Of a stretch of 64,000 bases of DNA, positions 1 to 11,217 are shown piece by piece. The position numbers were made by a program, and so were the translations under genes. The DNA is from Cryptomeria japonica (Eukaryota; Streptophyta; Pinopsida; Cupressales; Cupressaceae), in contig NC_081414.1 in the NCBI RefSeq assembly GCF_030272615.1, forward strand, positions 912,149,009 through 912,213,008, read 5' to 3'. The notes beneath the pieces were generated by a model that worked only from the letters and a program-made list of their open reading frames with translations, did not search any database and was not told the DNA's origin. Within the stretch, counting starts at the first letter, position 1. Every line of letters begins with the position of its first letter.

Positions 1-2200
1 CTCGGTGGAATGTGGGTTGGGATTTTGCTGCTTGCTAGAATCCATCTGTGCACTGTACATAAAACAAAAAGGCAAGACAAAATATTAGTTTGCTTTTTGT
101 ACATGGTTGGCTGTGTTCGAAATGTCTCCTCTCACAAAAGGGAAATGAATAGTGAGTCAACTAATGACCAAGCAGAAATGTAACCTATTGATAGACAAGA
201 AATAGAGTGGAAGTGAAATTGCACTAGCAAATAAGCTGAAAGCAAAATAGTCTTAGTAGAAGTGAGATGCATGGTTTTGATACCTTTGTTTAGGTTCACT
301 TTTTTGCGTGTGCATGTTGAAAGTGGCGACGTTTTGTTGTTCAATGTTGCTAATTTGATTACAGGAAAGCAAAGCAGCTAGTGCAACTTGCAGAGTTAAT
401 GAAGACGTGGTATAAGGATCAATGTATCTGGGGAGCAACACTAGATTTATCATTTTATTGTGTGCTATTGTGGAGAGGCGACATTTGGTGCACTGATTTC
501 CATGTTGGTGAGGCATTTACAAAGTCAAAAGATTGAGATCAATGCAATGTTGGTGAGTATAAAGTGAAGCATTCACAAAGTGGGAAGTAAAGATGCATAT
601 TTACCTTCAATATCACTAGGTTCTGATGACGTTATAAAATCAATGCAATATGCTACAGATGTGAAGTTCATTAGTTGAGTGGACATGTGTTACCATTTTT
701 GTATGTGGTCATGTGGAGGAGTGCAATCTTGCTTATTGTATTCGACCTTTGTGGAGCTCCTACAAAAGGAAGAAAGCATACCATAGGATGGAAATAAGAG
801 TGCAAAGTCAATTAGGTATGAATTACTTTGCTAATTTACATGAGAATAACTGATTGACATATTGTGGTATATTGTATAAATAATCGACATATAGGCCCAA
901 AGTGTAACAAATAAGAAATTCAAGGTGCAATGAGGACTAGAAAGAGACAAGTAATGGAATTTGTGAAAGCAAATAATTGGGTTGGGAATGAAGGGGTTGA
1001 CATGGGTACCTTTGTTTGGTATGAATTACTTGTGTAGTGAGGGTGCAACAAGGGTTGTCTTTTCCTTTGAACTGATCGACATGACTATAATACAACAAAG
1101 AAAACAAATGTTGTAAGTTGTGATGCTAATTTTATTATCAAATAACAAAGCAAACAAATGTTGTAAGTTGTGATTCTAATTTTCTTGACGCATAAGTTTG
1201 CATTTATTTAGCATAGTAGGCATGTTTTACCTCTTTGTTGTTGGTTTTTGTACAGTAGGGGCTGGTTGTTTCAAAGTCTCTTTGTTGTGCACGCATTTAC
1301 AAAATAGAATATTCAAAACCATGCAATGTCAGGGCATTTGTGCAAAATGCAAAATTATTAATCGAGCAATTGCTGCAATATTATTTAAAGTTATCACCAT
1401 TTTCCAAGGTGTTGTTGTGAGTTGTGAGTGTTTGGATCCGTGGAATGGACATGTATGAAAGATCTGCAGAAGAAAAATAGTGAGTGCTAGAGAGATAATA
1501 AAAATGCTTATTTAGTGGAAATGTTTGTGCTAATTCTATGTAGGCAAGCAGTTTGTTGAAATTGTCTAAATACTGTACTATTTTTTGGGTAAACAATGTT
1601 CCTTTCCTTGGAAGACACTGATCTAGAAGATGTTGCGTGGCTGAGATCCACGTGTTAAGTGAACTACAAAAGAGTGGCGACATTAGATTTTGTTAGGGGA
1701 ACTTATGCTATGCATGTAAGAATGAAGCATGTTTTGCAATAGTATTAGCACAAGGAATGCTACAGGTAGAGAGTTGTACATTGTCTAAGGGGTACCCCCT
1801 ATTAATGTTTGCTCCTTGCATAGCATATTCCATGGCTAGAAAATATTGTCTGTGTGTGAGAACAATGTCATGGTCAGTCTAATATACTTCCAACCTCTCG
1901 ATCTTAGCTATGTGTGCATTATTGTTTGTCCAAATGTGATCAATGTTGCTTCTTGATAAAGTATCTTTTTGTTCATGTAACAAGTGCAAGTTTTGTATTT
2001 GCATGTGTCTTTTAAATAGTTGTACTTGTTGAGGCTAAAGTTGAACTCCAAAGAAATGTCCTAAAACTTGTTAATCCATCATATAATATAAAAGAAAGCT
2101 ACAAGAAATATTTAGATTCAACCAATGAAACAACATGAAATATTAGTAAATAAAAGATATTATACCTTCATGATTTATGTCTCATTGTGTCCTAACTCCA
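1..2200. other. No gene seen
   Basis: About 2.2 kb of AT-rich sequence in which every frame is closed by frequent stops and the longest open frames (under 100 codons) show no recognisable domain. No tRNA, no clear repeat and no splice-supported exon was found. Some phrases recur loosely, such as ones containing gcatttacaaa near 515 and 1,295, but not as a tandem array. Confidence 0.6.
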
Positions 2201-3114
2201 CTGTTTCTAGTTGCAGATGATTTTCTCTCAGACAAGCACTGGTAGCTTTCAAGATGGCATATGAAGAATGGACTGATAGTTAATTGATACTATGAGATGA
2301 ATATGAAAATGATTTAAGCTAACATGATATTAAATTATTTTAAAATTGCTAATTGCTTCAAACTCAAACTCACAGATGCAAGATAAAAACTCCTAGAATG
2401 ACTATAAGCTTAGCTATTAGTTTCAGAATGGTTTAGGAGACCTCTTTTTATAGATTTTGAGTGCATGAGCTTAAGTGGCAGAAATCAGCAGTCATGATTG
2501 AATCTTGCACATTGGATGGCTACGAGCAAGAGGTTGAAGGTTGAGAGAAAGGGGGAAGGAGAAGACAAGTGTCACTCATCTCACCTTGACTGAGTTGAAG
2601 ACTTGAGAGGATATAGGATAGTTGGAGAAGATTAAGGAATGAGAGGACAAGTGGACTCAAGTCCTCCTAAGATATAGGGATGTTGGAGAGAATATAGAAG
2701 AAGGTTAGGAAATATGTGTACGTACACAATATTTCATTTATTTTGGAAGTTGGAGATAAGTGGATAATAAATGATTTAATTTAATTTAATTTTGTTGAAT
2801 TAATTTAGCTGCATAATGGATAAGTTGGCAAAGGGATTAAATAATTAAGAAATTATTTAATTAATAAGACTATAGGATAGTAGATAGAGGAATATTTAAA
2901 TATTTAGATATTTAATTAATTGATTAGAAGAAAAGGATATAATGAATTAATTAATAAAATGTTTCAATTAAATTAATTAATAGGACATGAAATGAATTAA
3001 ATAAATTAATCTTTTAAAATTAACTATTTAATAGAAGAATAATTATCAAATAAATATAAAATATTTATTTAATTTCTCATAGCCATTTTTATATGTATAC
3101 AGTATTATTTTTTA
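2200..3114. repeat. AT-rich LTR-like block, left copy
   Basis: A purine-rich part (about 2,520-2,720, many gaga, ggag and aagg runs) is followed by 350 bp of degenerate aattaatt and atttaatt motifs up to 3,080. The inner edge (about 3,048-3,074) contains aaataaatataaaatattta. Nearly the same string occurs inverted at the inner edge of the block at 10,766-11,217, so the two blocks face each other across the Helentron-like element. The composition suggests LTR or transposon-end sequence; the family is not identified. The endonuclease frame of the element stops where this block begins. Confidence 0.5.
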
Positions 3115-3585
3115 CTATATTGATATGTCAATATTGAAGTCACCTGCAATATAGACAACGACGCCACTAGGAGCAATTCCCATTGCTTCATTGATAATTG
3201 CAATGATGTTGGTAACTGATGTTCTTGGTTTGGCATAAATATTACAAATGGACAATGTGTGTTCATTAAGAATGCATGAGAGGAATAATGCTTCAACATT
3301 CTCTAGTGTTAAAGGTGTTGTACTAACCACATGTATGTTTTTGTTAACACAAGTCATTATGTCATGAACATGGAACACTGCAAAACAATTGTAGCCTGAA
3401 AGTGTATTGTCTATTGTTGGTTTATACAAGTATGTTTCTTGGAGGCAAATAATGTATGATGACATTAGGTCTATGTCATGTAGGATGTCTTCTCTATGCG
3501 TTTGGAAATGTTGAGTGTTTAATGCAGAAATGACAATTTGGGCCATGTTTTTTTGATAATGCATGTTATTTTGAAGAGTCTAATT
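3115..3585 (-). pseudogene. APE-like endonuclease domain fused after the helicase
   Basis: Endonuclease/exonuclease/phosphatase-fold nuclease, as in non-LTR retrotransposons and Helentrons. Visible motifs are CLQETYL (catalytic Glu), then SICNIYAKP, then AGDFNID (metal and phosphate ligands). The domain lies in exactly the same reading frame as helicase motif VI: the ATG at 3,564 is 77 codons downstream of 3,795. Only a TGA and a TAG in the short linker intervene. The domain ends about five residues after GDFNID, about 90 residues short of a full domain; the missing part should hold the SDH motif, and it is replaced by AT-rich DNA. The frame was therefore a helicase-endonuclease fusion before decay. 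Confidence 0.78.
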
Positions 3586-5608
3586 AGCAATTGTCTTGAG
3601 TCATTCCATGCCATCTACGATTGTTGGTTTTATCTTGATGTTTCTTGGTGTTAGAGGGCTCAACAAGAACAATGTTTGAATACTTGATGTGCGACTTAGA
3701 GCTGTATAAGACAACCCATGTTGGTGGACACCGAAAGGTTAAAATGAAAGACCATGCATGGTGAATCGCTATGCTCTGTGTATTATTCGAGCACATGCTA
3801 GCTGGAGTGGAAATTGTTTTTGAATAGTAGTCTTCTATGTAGCACTATGTTTGTGGAGTGGTTTTTCTCCTCAGAGAATTGGTACCCATCCATTGTCAAC
3901 ATATGTTTGGTTTGGCTGTGGTAGTTTTGTATTTTGAGATCTTCCAATGCACTGATCATTGAATTCAACCCAAATGACATAGACATTGTTGGTTTGTGTA
4001 TATGATTTGAATTGTCCATCTGAGACATTGACAAGGTCATCTTGTATATCATAGTTACCAGTATATATCTCAACCAATATGTCTTCTTTTAACATTATTT
4101 GATTTGCCAAATTTGCACTATGTTTGTACAATTGTTCTATAGGAACAATGTTGTTGTGTTCATCAATTGCATTTATTATAAGTAGTTCTCCAGGAAGAGT
4201 AGATAATATCTTTTGGTTGTGTCCATCGACATCTTTTCTTTTGTAAAAAATAAATGGAAATGTTGGGTTTGTAGGTGGGGAGCGTAAGCATTTGCTATTC
4301 AAATATGCTATGTCATCCTTGGTTTGAGAGATCGTGCGTATTCTATTGAGGACAACAACAAAAAATTGATCTGTTTGCCTCATTGTAGTTTGCAGATTGA
4401 AACATTTGACATGTTGTTGCCAAAAATCATATGGCAATAGGCTAGTGTCTATTGTTGGTGCTTGAAATACTAGACAATCGTGTATACGTTCTACTTGGTT
4501 CAAGTCACCATAGAATATAATGTCTAAGCCACCAAAGTGTTTAGTTGGGGTTCACATTATTTCACAAAATCTTTTGTCTGTGCAACACAACATTCTAGCT
4601 CCAACTAGCGAGATCTCATCAATGAGAACAATACACAACTATTGGTATTCATTTTGTCAATGCATCTAATCTTTCCGAGCTTAGAGTATTAGAATTGGAT
4701 TTGTGAAATGGTATGAACAATGCAGAGTGCAATGTTTTGCCTCCTATATTATATGTTGTTTTTCCTGTGTATGCAAGTAACAAGCCCTTTACTTTGTCTG
4801 GGTGACTATCTATTACGTTATTGTATATACGCAGAAGTGCTTGATACATTGCCTTTGCAGTGAAGGTTTTCCCTATGCCAGCACCTCCTATTAAGATCAA
4901 GTACAATGGCTCGTCTAGGTTTTGTTGTTTCCTCATTAATATGTCTTTTTCTATAGCTTGTTGTTCTTTGTTTAGCATTCTACAAGTAGCATAATATTTT
5001 GTGTTGTCATCTAGCTGGGGATGTCTAATAATTTCAAATGGTCTTGATATTTTTTTGATGTAGACATTATGTCTTAGTGTGGTGATGTCTGGTTCCAGGT
5101 TGTACTCTTCTTTGTCGTCCTTATTTGTCTTTTGGAAATTGTGTACATTTCTATAGTATTCATCTCCGAGCTTGGCATCATTTATAGTATCAGCCACATC
5201 ACCCCATGATTCGTTCACATTGTATGTGTACTTTACTTCATTAATGTGTATCATTTTTTCATTGTTGGCAAAAACATCTTGCCAAGTTTGGAAGCCTTTC
5301 TTCTATGTGTTTTCATCAGTAGAAAAAGGAATGCACAGTAGAAGTTTCTCTCTGTAGTAGTTTTCGTTGTCAACATGCTTATCATAATTGATAAATCTGA
5401 TAATTTGAGGTCTACCTCGCTTTGCTGATTTTCCTTTTGTCATTGCATACTGTGCAACAAATTTTGCAAGACAAATATTGGCTAAGGTAGTTGTGAGGGG
5501 CAGAAGTGTCAATGAATTTACAAGTACATAAACTATAGTTAAGGGGTAGGGAGAGGACAATGTGTACAACTTGTTGAGCAGACATTTGTTGCAGGTTGAG
5601 CAAGGCAT
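3586..5608 (-). pseudogene. PIF1-type helicase domain of the Helentron-like element
   Basis: A superfamily 1B helicase that unwinds DNA during rolling-circle transposition. Reading 5' to 3' on the minus strand: AMTKGKSAKRGRPQIIRF (linker conserved in Helitrons), Walker A GGAGIGKT (4,865-4,888), Walker B LIDEIS near 4,610, GDLNQ near 4,505, and the C-terminal motifs QFPLQLA, then the TIH-like helix (here RIIHRA), then HGLSYTALSRTSSI (motif VI, about 3,690-3,720). The conserved order is intact, but the reading frame shifts near 4,650. In-frame stops occur near 4,550 (TGA), and at 3,871 (TGA), 3,835 (TAG), 3,769 (TAG) and 3,739 (TAA). The tag at 3,769 replaces the Gln expected in the helicase HRxQG motif. 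Confidence 0.82.
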
Positions 5609-5643
5609 TTCCTAGTTTTGTTACCATATTTATGGCATCAATG

Positions 5644-6872
5644 TTATGATCGTATTTTGTTGAATGCAGTTGTCATTGAATTATTGTCTTTTGTCATGTA
5701 ACAACTACAGTACATTGTTGCAACATATGTATTGAGGACAAACTGTGCATATGTGTTTGCTTGCCATAGATGTGGAATGTGAGGTGCAAATGAATTATTC
5801 CATATATGAGTTGGCTTTCTTTTGAGAAATAATGTTGGCCTCGTCACCGTAGAACGTATGGCTACGATTTATTCATGTTCAGACATGTTTATGTTGACTA
5901 AGAAATCTGCAAAGGACATGGATGGCTCATAACTTGACGTCTCTAAAATTGATCTAAGGTTAGCAGTAGTATGCATATGGTTATGGTCTTTGTCAATGAA
6001 TGATTCAAGTATTGTTGTTTCCTTCATTGGAGGTTGTTGGAAACCAAAGTGACACTTTCTTGTCCTTGTCTTTCCACATTGCTTTGTGTGATGGTGCATA
6101 TGCAATCTAGCTATGTGGTCATCTAAAGTGTTGATGTCACAAGTTATATATTTATCGACAAAGTGTTCAATAGTAGCATTATTATCTTTTCCATAGATTG
6201 GGGCATCTTTAACCCATAACATGAAGTGGTCATGTTCATTTCCTCAACTTTGGAATTCTGTAAATGGGAAGTAGTCTAATACATTTCCAAAAAAAGTTTC
6301 ATCTAAACAAAATAATTGTTTCATTGCATTAATTCTATGTTTTTAATAGCGGGTGCAAGTGACGGGATCTTTTTTTATCAAAGATGAAATGTCAATGTTG
6401 GACAATGAGTCAAGTTGGATTTGCCTTGCGGTTGTATGATGTGTCATGTACAGTTCTCCTAATGTTTGTGTCAATGGTGTCCAATTTTGCTCTGCACTAT
6501 TGAATGTCAAAAAAAAAATGTTGGTGGTCCTAACTATTGTATCATTGCAAAAATGTTCTTCTTGAGATGTTGCAAATAGTCTGGTGAATTTTTGATCTTC
6601 TTAAAATTTGTATATCCAATATATGATTGCAGAATTTTCTTGAGGTTTGGTTTGTAGTTGACATCTCTTGTCACCAATGTTCTTCCTTTTAACTTTCCTT
6701 TGCGTATTCTTATCCAAATGCAAGAAAACACTTGGGCAATTAGTATTTTGATAGCTTTGAAAAACAAATTAGTGGTGTGATATGCAAATGCTTGATTTAA
6801 ATTTTGCAATTCCCATTGAGCAATTCTTTGATATGATTTTTTTTGGAATTTGTTGGTCATGTGGTTCACCAA
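5644..6872 (-). pseudogene. Helitron Rep (HUH endonuclease) domain
   Basis: The Rep domain nicks and joins DNA strands during rolling-circle transposition. The N-terminal Helitron-like part (6,872-6,534) contains RKGKLKGRTLVTRD and NSPDYLQHLKKNIFAMI. It is followed in another frame by FLTFNSAEQNW and DPVTC. The metal-binding HUH motif appears as His-Asp-His (codons 6,226-6,234) in EHDHFMLWVKDAPIYG. Next come the conserved HTKQCGKTRTRKCHFGFQQP segment and, near 5,698-5,712, the two-tyrosine motif YCSCYMTK that supplies the catalytic tyrosines. Stops and frameshifts separate these blocks (for example a TGA after FTEFQS). The order and spacing match the Helitron Rep domain, so identity is clear although the protein is broken. 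Confidence 0.8.
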
Positions 6873-6912
6873 AAAATAACGTTGGAAAGATCATCTCTTC
6901 TACATACTTGTC

Positions 6913-8352
6913 CTAGAATATTTCCAAAGGTAGTTTCCCTTCTACAAGTGCGATTTCAATCATTTTGTCTTGAAGAGAATGTATAGTTCTTGACTCGGTG
7001 AACCCATGTATCAAGGTGTTTGTTTCAACCTCCATGACATTGTTAATTTCATTGTCATTGTCACTTGATGAAGACTCACTACTAGGTGTCTTTTCTTGTG
7101 AAGGGTACAAATGGTCGTGCTAAATTTTGTTTAGTTTCATATTTTGCATTTTGTATAATGTTGTTTTGCACAATTCATTCAGGGCATTCATAATAATGTT
7201 CGGACGCACTCTGCCTTTTTAATATGCATTTATGTATTGCAGACATCTATTCAATGCAACAACAACTATCCATGTTTCATCAGATGATCGTGGAAATGTT
7301 GTTTGTATAATATTAATATCTGTTGGTACATTAATAATTGTTCTAGTTAATCCAATTTGAGATCTTTTGTCCTAATTGCCAAATTTGTGCAAATGCAATA
7401 CGGAGTGACACTAATCTTTCTTCAAGTTTTGAAAGTGTAGATATGTACTAGTGGCCTATTTGTGTTGATATGTTCTGGAGTTGCATATGATGGTTTTATC
7501 TTTTGGTCTAGTTGTTGTTTACAAAACTTGCATATGTTTTGACCACAAATGTGCTCTTTGTTTGGTAGTAGGTGTTGGTATGCTTGTATCATTTTTCATG
7601 TTAAATTTCTCATCTTCTTCTTAAAATGGAGTCGCACACATATTTCATAGACATGTTTTGGTGTGTCTTGTATTTTTTCAATGTAACGTTCTCTTTTTTT
7701 TGTGGTCTTCTTATTGAGTTTTGAATCCCCTGACATGTAGTTGTTGTACATATTTGTTGTTTCACTTTGCGAAGTGAGTCATGTGTGATTTTTGTGAACA
7801 ACTTCGTAGATTGTTTTTCAGTTTGATAGACGCTGATGCATGGACAACTTTGTTTAAAGCATTTTTTGATTGTGTAGATGTATTGATCCTTGTATGTTCA
7901 TTATTTCGAATAAATTGTTCAAGCCTGTGCAAACTAGTTTTTGGTTCTGCTTGAACCAATGTCATCATATGTGATTGTTCAACATTAGTATCAATTGCCA
8001 TTATATTGTCCACCCTAGATGGTGTATTGTGTGTATGCATCTCATTGACTTTGTAACTCATGATATTGTATACTTTGGTAGGTGTTAAGGATTTTCAATA
8101 TTCTTGTATGCACATTTTGCTCACTCTTGACCATACTTTAACTCTTACTTGCAAGATGTAGGATAGCCACTCAAAACAGAAATATGCACCTTCAAGTTTG
8201 TTTTGCTCATGTGGGTCTCCAATTTTTGCGATATACACTTGCCAACTTGACACACCACAACTAATCATGAGGTCACAATGGATACATGTTTCTATGCAAC
8301 CTATTGCTACATTTTCTTTGCAAAGTAGTGCATTGTAAAACGTATGAGCCAT
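6913..8352 (-). pseudogene. Linker between the OTU and Rep modules
   Basis: Three open segments (8,352-8,095; 8,061-7,762; 7,110-6,913) lie in the same frame as the OTU domain. The first is Cys- and aromatic-rich (CIETCIHCDLM), which could be a degenerate zinc-binding site. The last has an acidic Ser run (SSESSSSDNDNE) just before the Rep homology. Between 7,760 and 7,110 the frame is lost to stops and shifts. Helitron proteins often carry divergent N-terminal regions with zinc-finger-like motifs, but I cannot assign one here. Its position between two recognisable modules of one element is the main reason to include it. Confidence 0.45.
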
Positions 8353-8430
8353 ATACCATCAAAGAGATGGGTCATCATATTCATTGTTTGTTAGAGTGAC
8401 TATTGTATTGAACAAGTTGTCGCCACAATC

Positions 8431-9153
8431 TTACATTGACAATGCATCTTTGCACAGGTTGGGCACTTCATTTCCAAACTTTCCTTTTACAAAACTATTA
8501 GTCAATGCAAGAATCATCTTTGAATTGTCTATTAATTGAATCTGCATCATGTGTAGACTCATTTTCTTGTTAATTAGCGGTTCAAAATGTCCACGAGTAG
8601 GGTTTTGGTCATGGAATAGGATAGAATATGAATTAATTTGTAAGTTTTTATTGAAGTGCAAGTACTTTGATTTTCTTGTTGAAGACCAAATACATATTTC
8701 AATGTTTAGCCATTTGGCTAGCCATCCAATACAAAATACATCCCCCCAAAGGCCATTCTCATTACAACCTAGCAGCGGAATTGCTAGGAGATGCATACGT
8801 CGTAGATACATGTCAACATCACATACTCCATGCATTTCATACAATCCTTGGGGGTCCAGCTCATAGCCGTATGAATATAAAGCATCACGATCATTGGTTT
8901 GTAGGGAGTTTATAAAATGGTCAATAGTTCCAATGCGCAACTCTATAGAAGTGTATCACATGTGTAACAAGAATTGAAAAGAGTCAAAAAGACAATCGCC
9001 TACGTTGTATGCAAATTATTTCACCTTAAACATGTTATTATTTTCCAATACCATGTCAATTGTTTGTTCCGACAAGTCCACACTAGGAGGTTTATAGTTC
9101 TCTGTATCTATAATGTTCTTTAATGGTTTTGTTGATTGCAACTTTTGGTCCAT
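8431..9153 (-). pseudogene. OTU-like cysteine protease domain (N-terminal module of the element)
   Basis: OTU proteases cleave ubiquitin or polyprotein bonds; in mobile elements their job is unknown. The reading frame starts at an ATG at 9,153. The catalytic cysteine sits in GDCLFDS (Cys codon 8,992-8,994). The central motif GLWGDVFCIGWLAKWLNIEI matches the family pattern of Trp-Gly, then a helix, then Leu-Asn-x-x-Ile. The catalytic histidine is in GHFEPL (His codon 8,587-8,589). Two in-frame stops (TAA near 9,026, TGA near 8,955) interrupt the N-terminal third, so this copy is dead although the catalytic residues remain. The same frame stays mostly open down to about 7,760 through an unrecognised Ser/Asn/Thr-rich region. 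Confidence 0.75.
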
Positions 9154-10765
9154 GATGTACATTATGGAGCAATGACCAAACGATTAACAATAAAAGTTCA
9201 GGATATTATCCCAATCATAAAATTCATGCCAATTACCCCACTATTTGAACTCCAAGGTCTCAACAAAGGTCATGCCCCTCGATCCTGGAGTATGCAAAAT
9301 GATTTCCTTATTACTATCATGGAAAATGAAAAGTGGATCTAGCGAAGATGAGGCATAGGAAAACATGTAAAAGTAAAGTTTGCATTGTAGGAGTAGGAGA
9401 AGCATGATTTAAAAAGGCAAGAATAAAGTTGCCTGCTGGACAACAAAGTCTATTACATAAAGTTTATTTCTACCTTTGCTGTGAAATAGAGCAGTTTGGC
9501 ATATACATTCGTGAGTATGCAGACTTGAAGTTGTTTGTTTTAAAGTAATTTAAGCACATTAAGTAAACTAAAGAGCATTTTAAAATAATCACAAAGCCTC
9601 AAATAGTCTAGACAATTAACCAGATATGAAGGCATCATTTGAATTGTACAATGCACAACAAAAGCGCAAAAGTATCTTACCCTTAATGTCTCATGCAATT
9701 AGATGCTATAAATGCTCAATGTGCTTTACGATCCAGAAAACTTGTAAATCAGAAATGCTGAACACATGACATAACCAAGAAACTAGACACATTAAAGAGA
9801 GTAAGAAAAAGCAACATTCAATGAACAAGCAATGTGTCAAAAAAGAAGAGGAGGCCAAAAGAAGAAAACATATAGATTAAGCATTCAATAGTAAAATAAT
9901 TCTTAATGAGGACTTATGAATATAGACAGAACATGTATTCAAATTTAAACTTAGCTTCATGTAAAATGAGTCGTTATTTTTTAACATAAATGCTAAAATA
10001 AGTATACATCTTTTTAAAAAGTTCAAATTGATTAAAGAATATAGTTTATACAATTGAAGGAAACATAAATGTAAAGTCTATATATGAAAATACATTACCA
10101 AATTCTTTAAGTCTGAATGAAAAATAGCATGCAAATTAGATATATTATTGCAAACAAAGGACCAAAATAGATGAAATTAGATAATAGAAAAGAACCATAC
10201 CTAGGAGGATGTTTGCTATGTTAAGAAAGGCACTCTTTCAAGACAAGCAAGGAATACTCAAGTTTAGAGCATGTTGTGCTTACAACAGTTGAAGCATCAA
10301 TGTTAGATTATAAATAGGTGCAATTGACAAAAGAAAAAGTTACCTACTTCCCTCTAAAATAGAAACATTGTAGTTATGCACGGTATCATGACATAAATAA
10401 AAAAGTTAAATAGCAACTTGGGAAAATGTCCAATTACAAAGCACCCAGCTTCATTGATCGGCGATTTGAAACATGAACTGAAATTAACACTCCAATACTT
10501 ATATCACTTGAGTTTCTTTCATTCAACCCAGAAACACTATATTAGTACGAAAGGAAATTATTTCCATGCTTAACTATATATATACATGAAAAAACAAGTC
10601 TATGAAACAGTAAAGATGTTGGCTGGGGCATCATATCGACAACTTTGGCAACAACATCATATCAAAAAAATTTGGTGGCATATCCAGCGATTTTTCTTTG
10701 AATCAACATGTGCACACACGTCACTTCAAAGATGGGCAAAAAGTAGACGTATAAATCTGACCACT
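9154..10765. other. No gene seen
   Basis: AT-rich DNA upstream of the Helentron-like coding region. Short open frames on the plus strand (9,136-9,342 and 10,586-10,813) show no domain and no conserved-looking composition. This stretch may contain the 5' end of the element, but no terminus could be recognised. Confidence 0.5.
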
Positions 10766-11217
10766 TTCTTAAATAAATATTTAATATTTATTTTAACCAT
10801 ATCCTCTTATTAATTAAATTCTATTTAATTGATTTCTTCGCATTCATCTATTTGATTAAATAAATTACTCAATTTATTTAATTAAATTCACATAAACCTT
10901 TTCTAGCCTTTAATTAAATAAATTACTTTATTTAATTAAATCCCCTTTCTCCCATTTTAATTAAATTTACATTTAATTAAATTGATCCTTGCAAATAAAT
11001 AAATCTAATTTATTTATAAAATCCCCCCACTTGTATTTATGCAAGTTGCATTTATTTTGGTTGAAATAAAGTAATTTAATTATAATTAAAATCCTTTTCC
11101 CTCATCCACTTGCATTTTCCTACATCTCCCACTTGCCTCCTAAACCTCTTCTAGATTCTTCTAATCACTTCCAATTTAGCCTAATTCATCTCCTAATTAT
11201 TATCACATTCCTAAGTA
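10766..11217. repeat. AT-rich LTR-like block, right copy (inverted)
   Basis: Degenerate taattaaat and aaataaatt motifs (10,770-11,090) are followed by a pyrimidine-rich part (11,095-11,200, cttcc, cctc and ctaa runs). On the opposite strand this is the same layout as 2,520-3,080: a purine-rich part followed by an AT part. The block ends abruptly at about 11,217, where coding-like sequence begins in mid-protein. It is either a truncated LTR or one end of an element. Confidence 0.5.

Larger units (their letters stand above)
3115..9153 (-). mobile_element. Helentron-like (Helitron superfamily) element, decayed coding region
   Basis: One minus-strand coding region carries, in protein order, an OTU cysteine-protease domain, a long low-complexity linker, an HUH replication initiator (Rep) domain, a PIF1-type helicase and an APE-like endonuclease. 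Rep plus helicase defines Helitrons, which move by rolling-circle replication. An endonuclease after the helicase, usually with an OTU domain, is the arrangement described for Helentrons. It is broken by at least seven in-frame stops and several frameshifts, so it cannot make a full protein. The endonuclease is cut short at 3,115 by AT-rich DNA. I could not define the ends: no convincing 3' CTRR plus hairpin was found, and upstream of 9,153 no further coding sequence is clear. Confidence 0.8.

Noticed and set aside
1381..1683. 100-codon minus-strand frame
   Set aside because: No domain, no splice context and composition like the surrounding AT-rich DNA.
3000..3114. Helitron 3' terminus (CTRR with hairpin)
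   Set aside because: Looked for downstream of the endonuclease; only AT-rich DNA and no credible stem-loop with CTRR was found.
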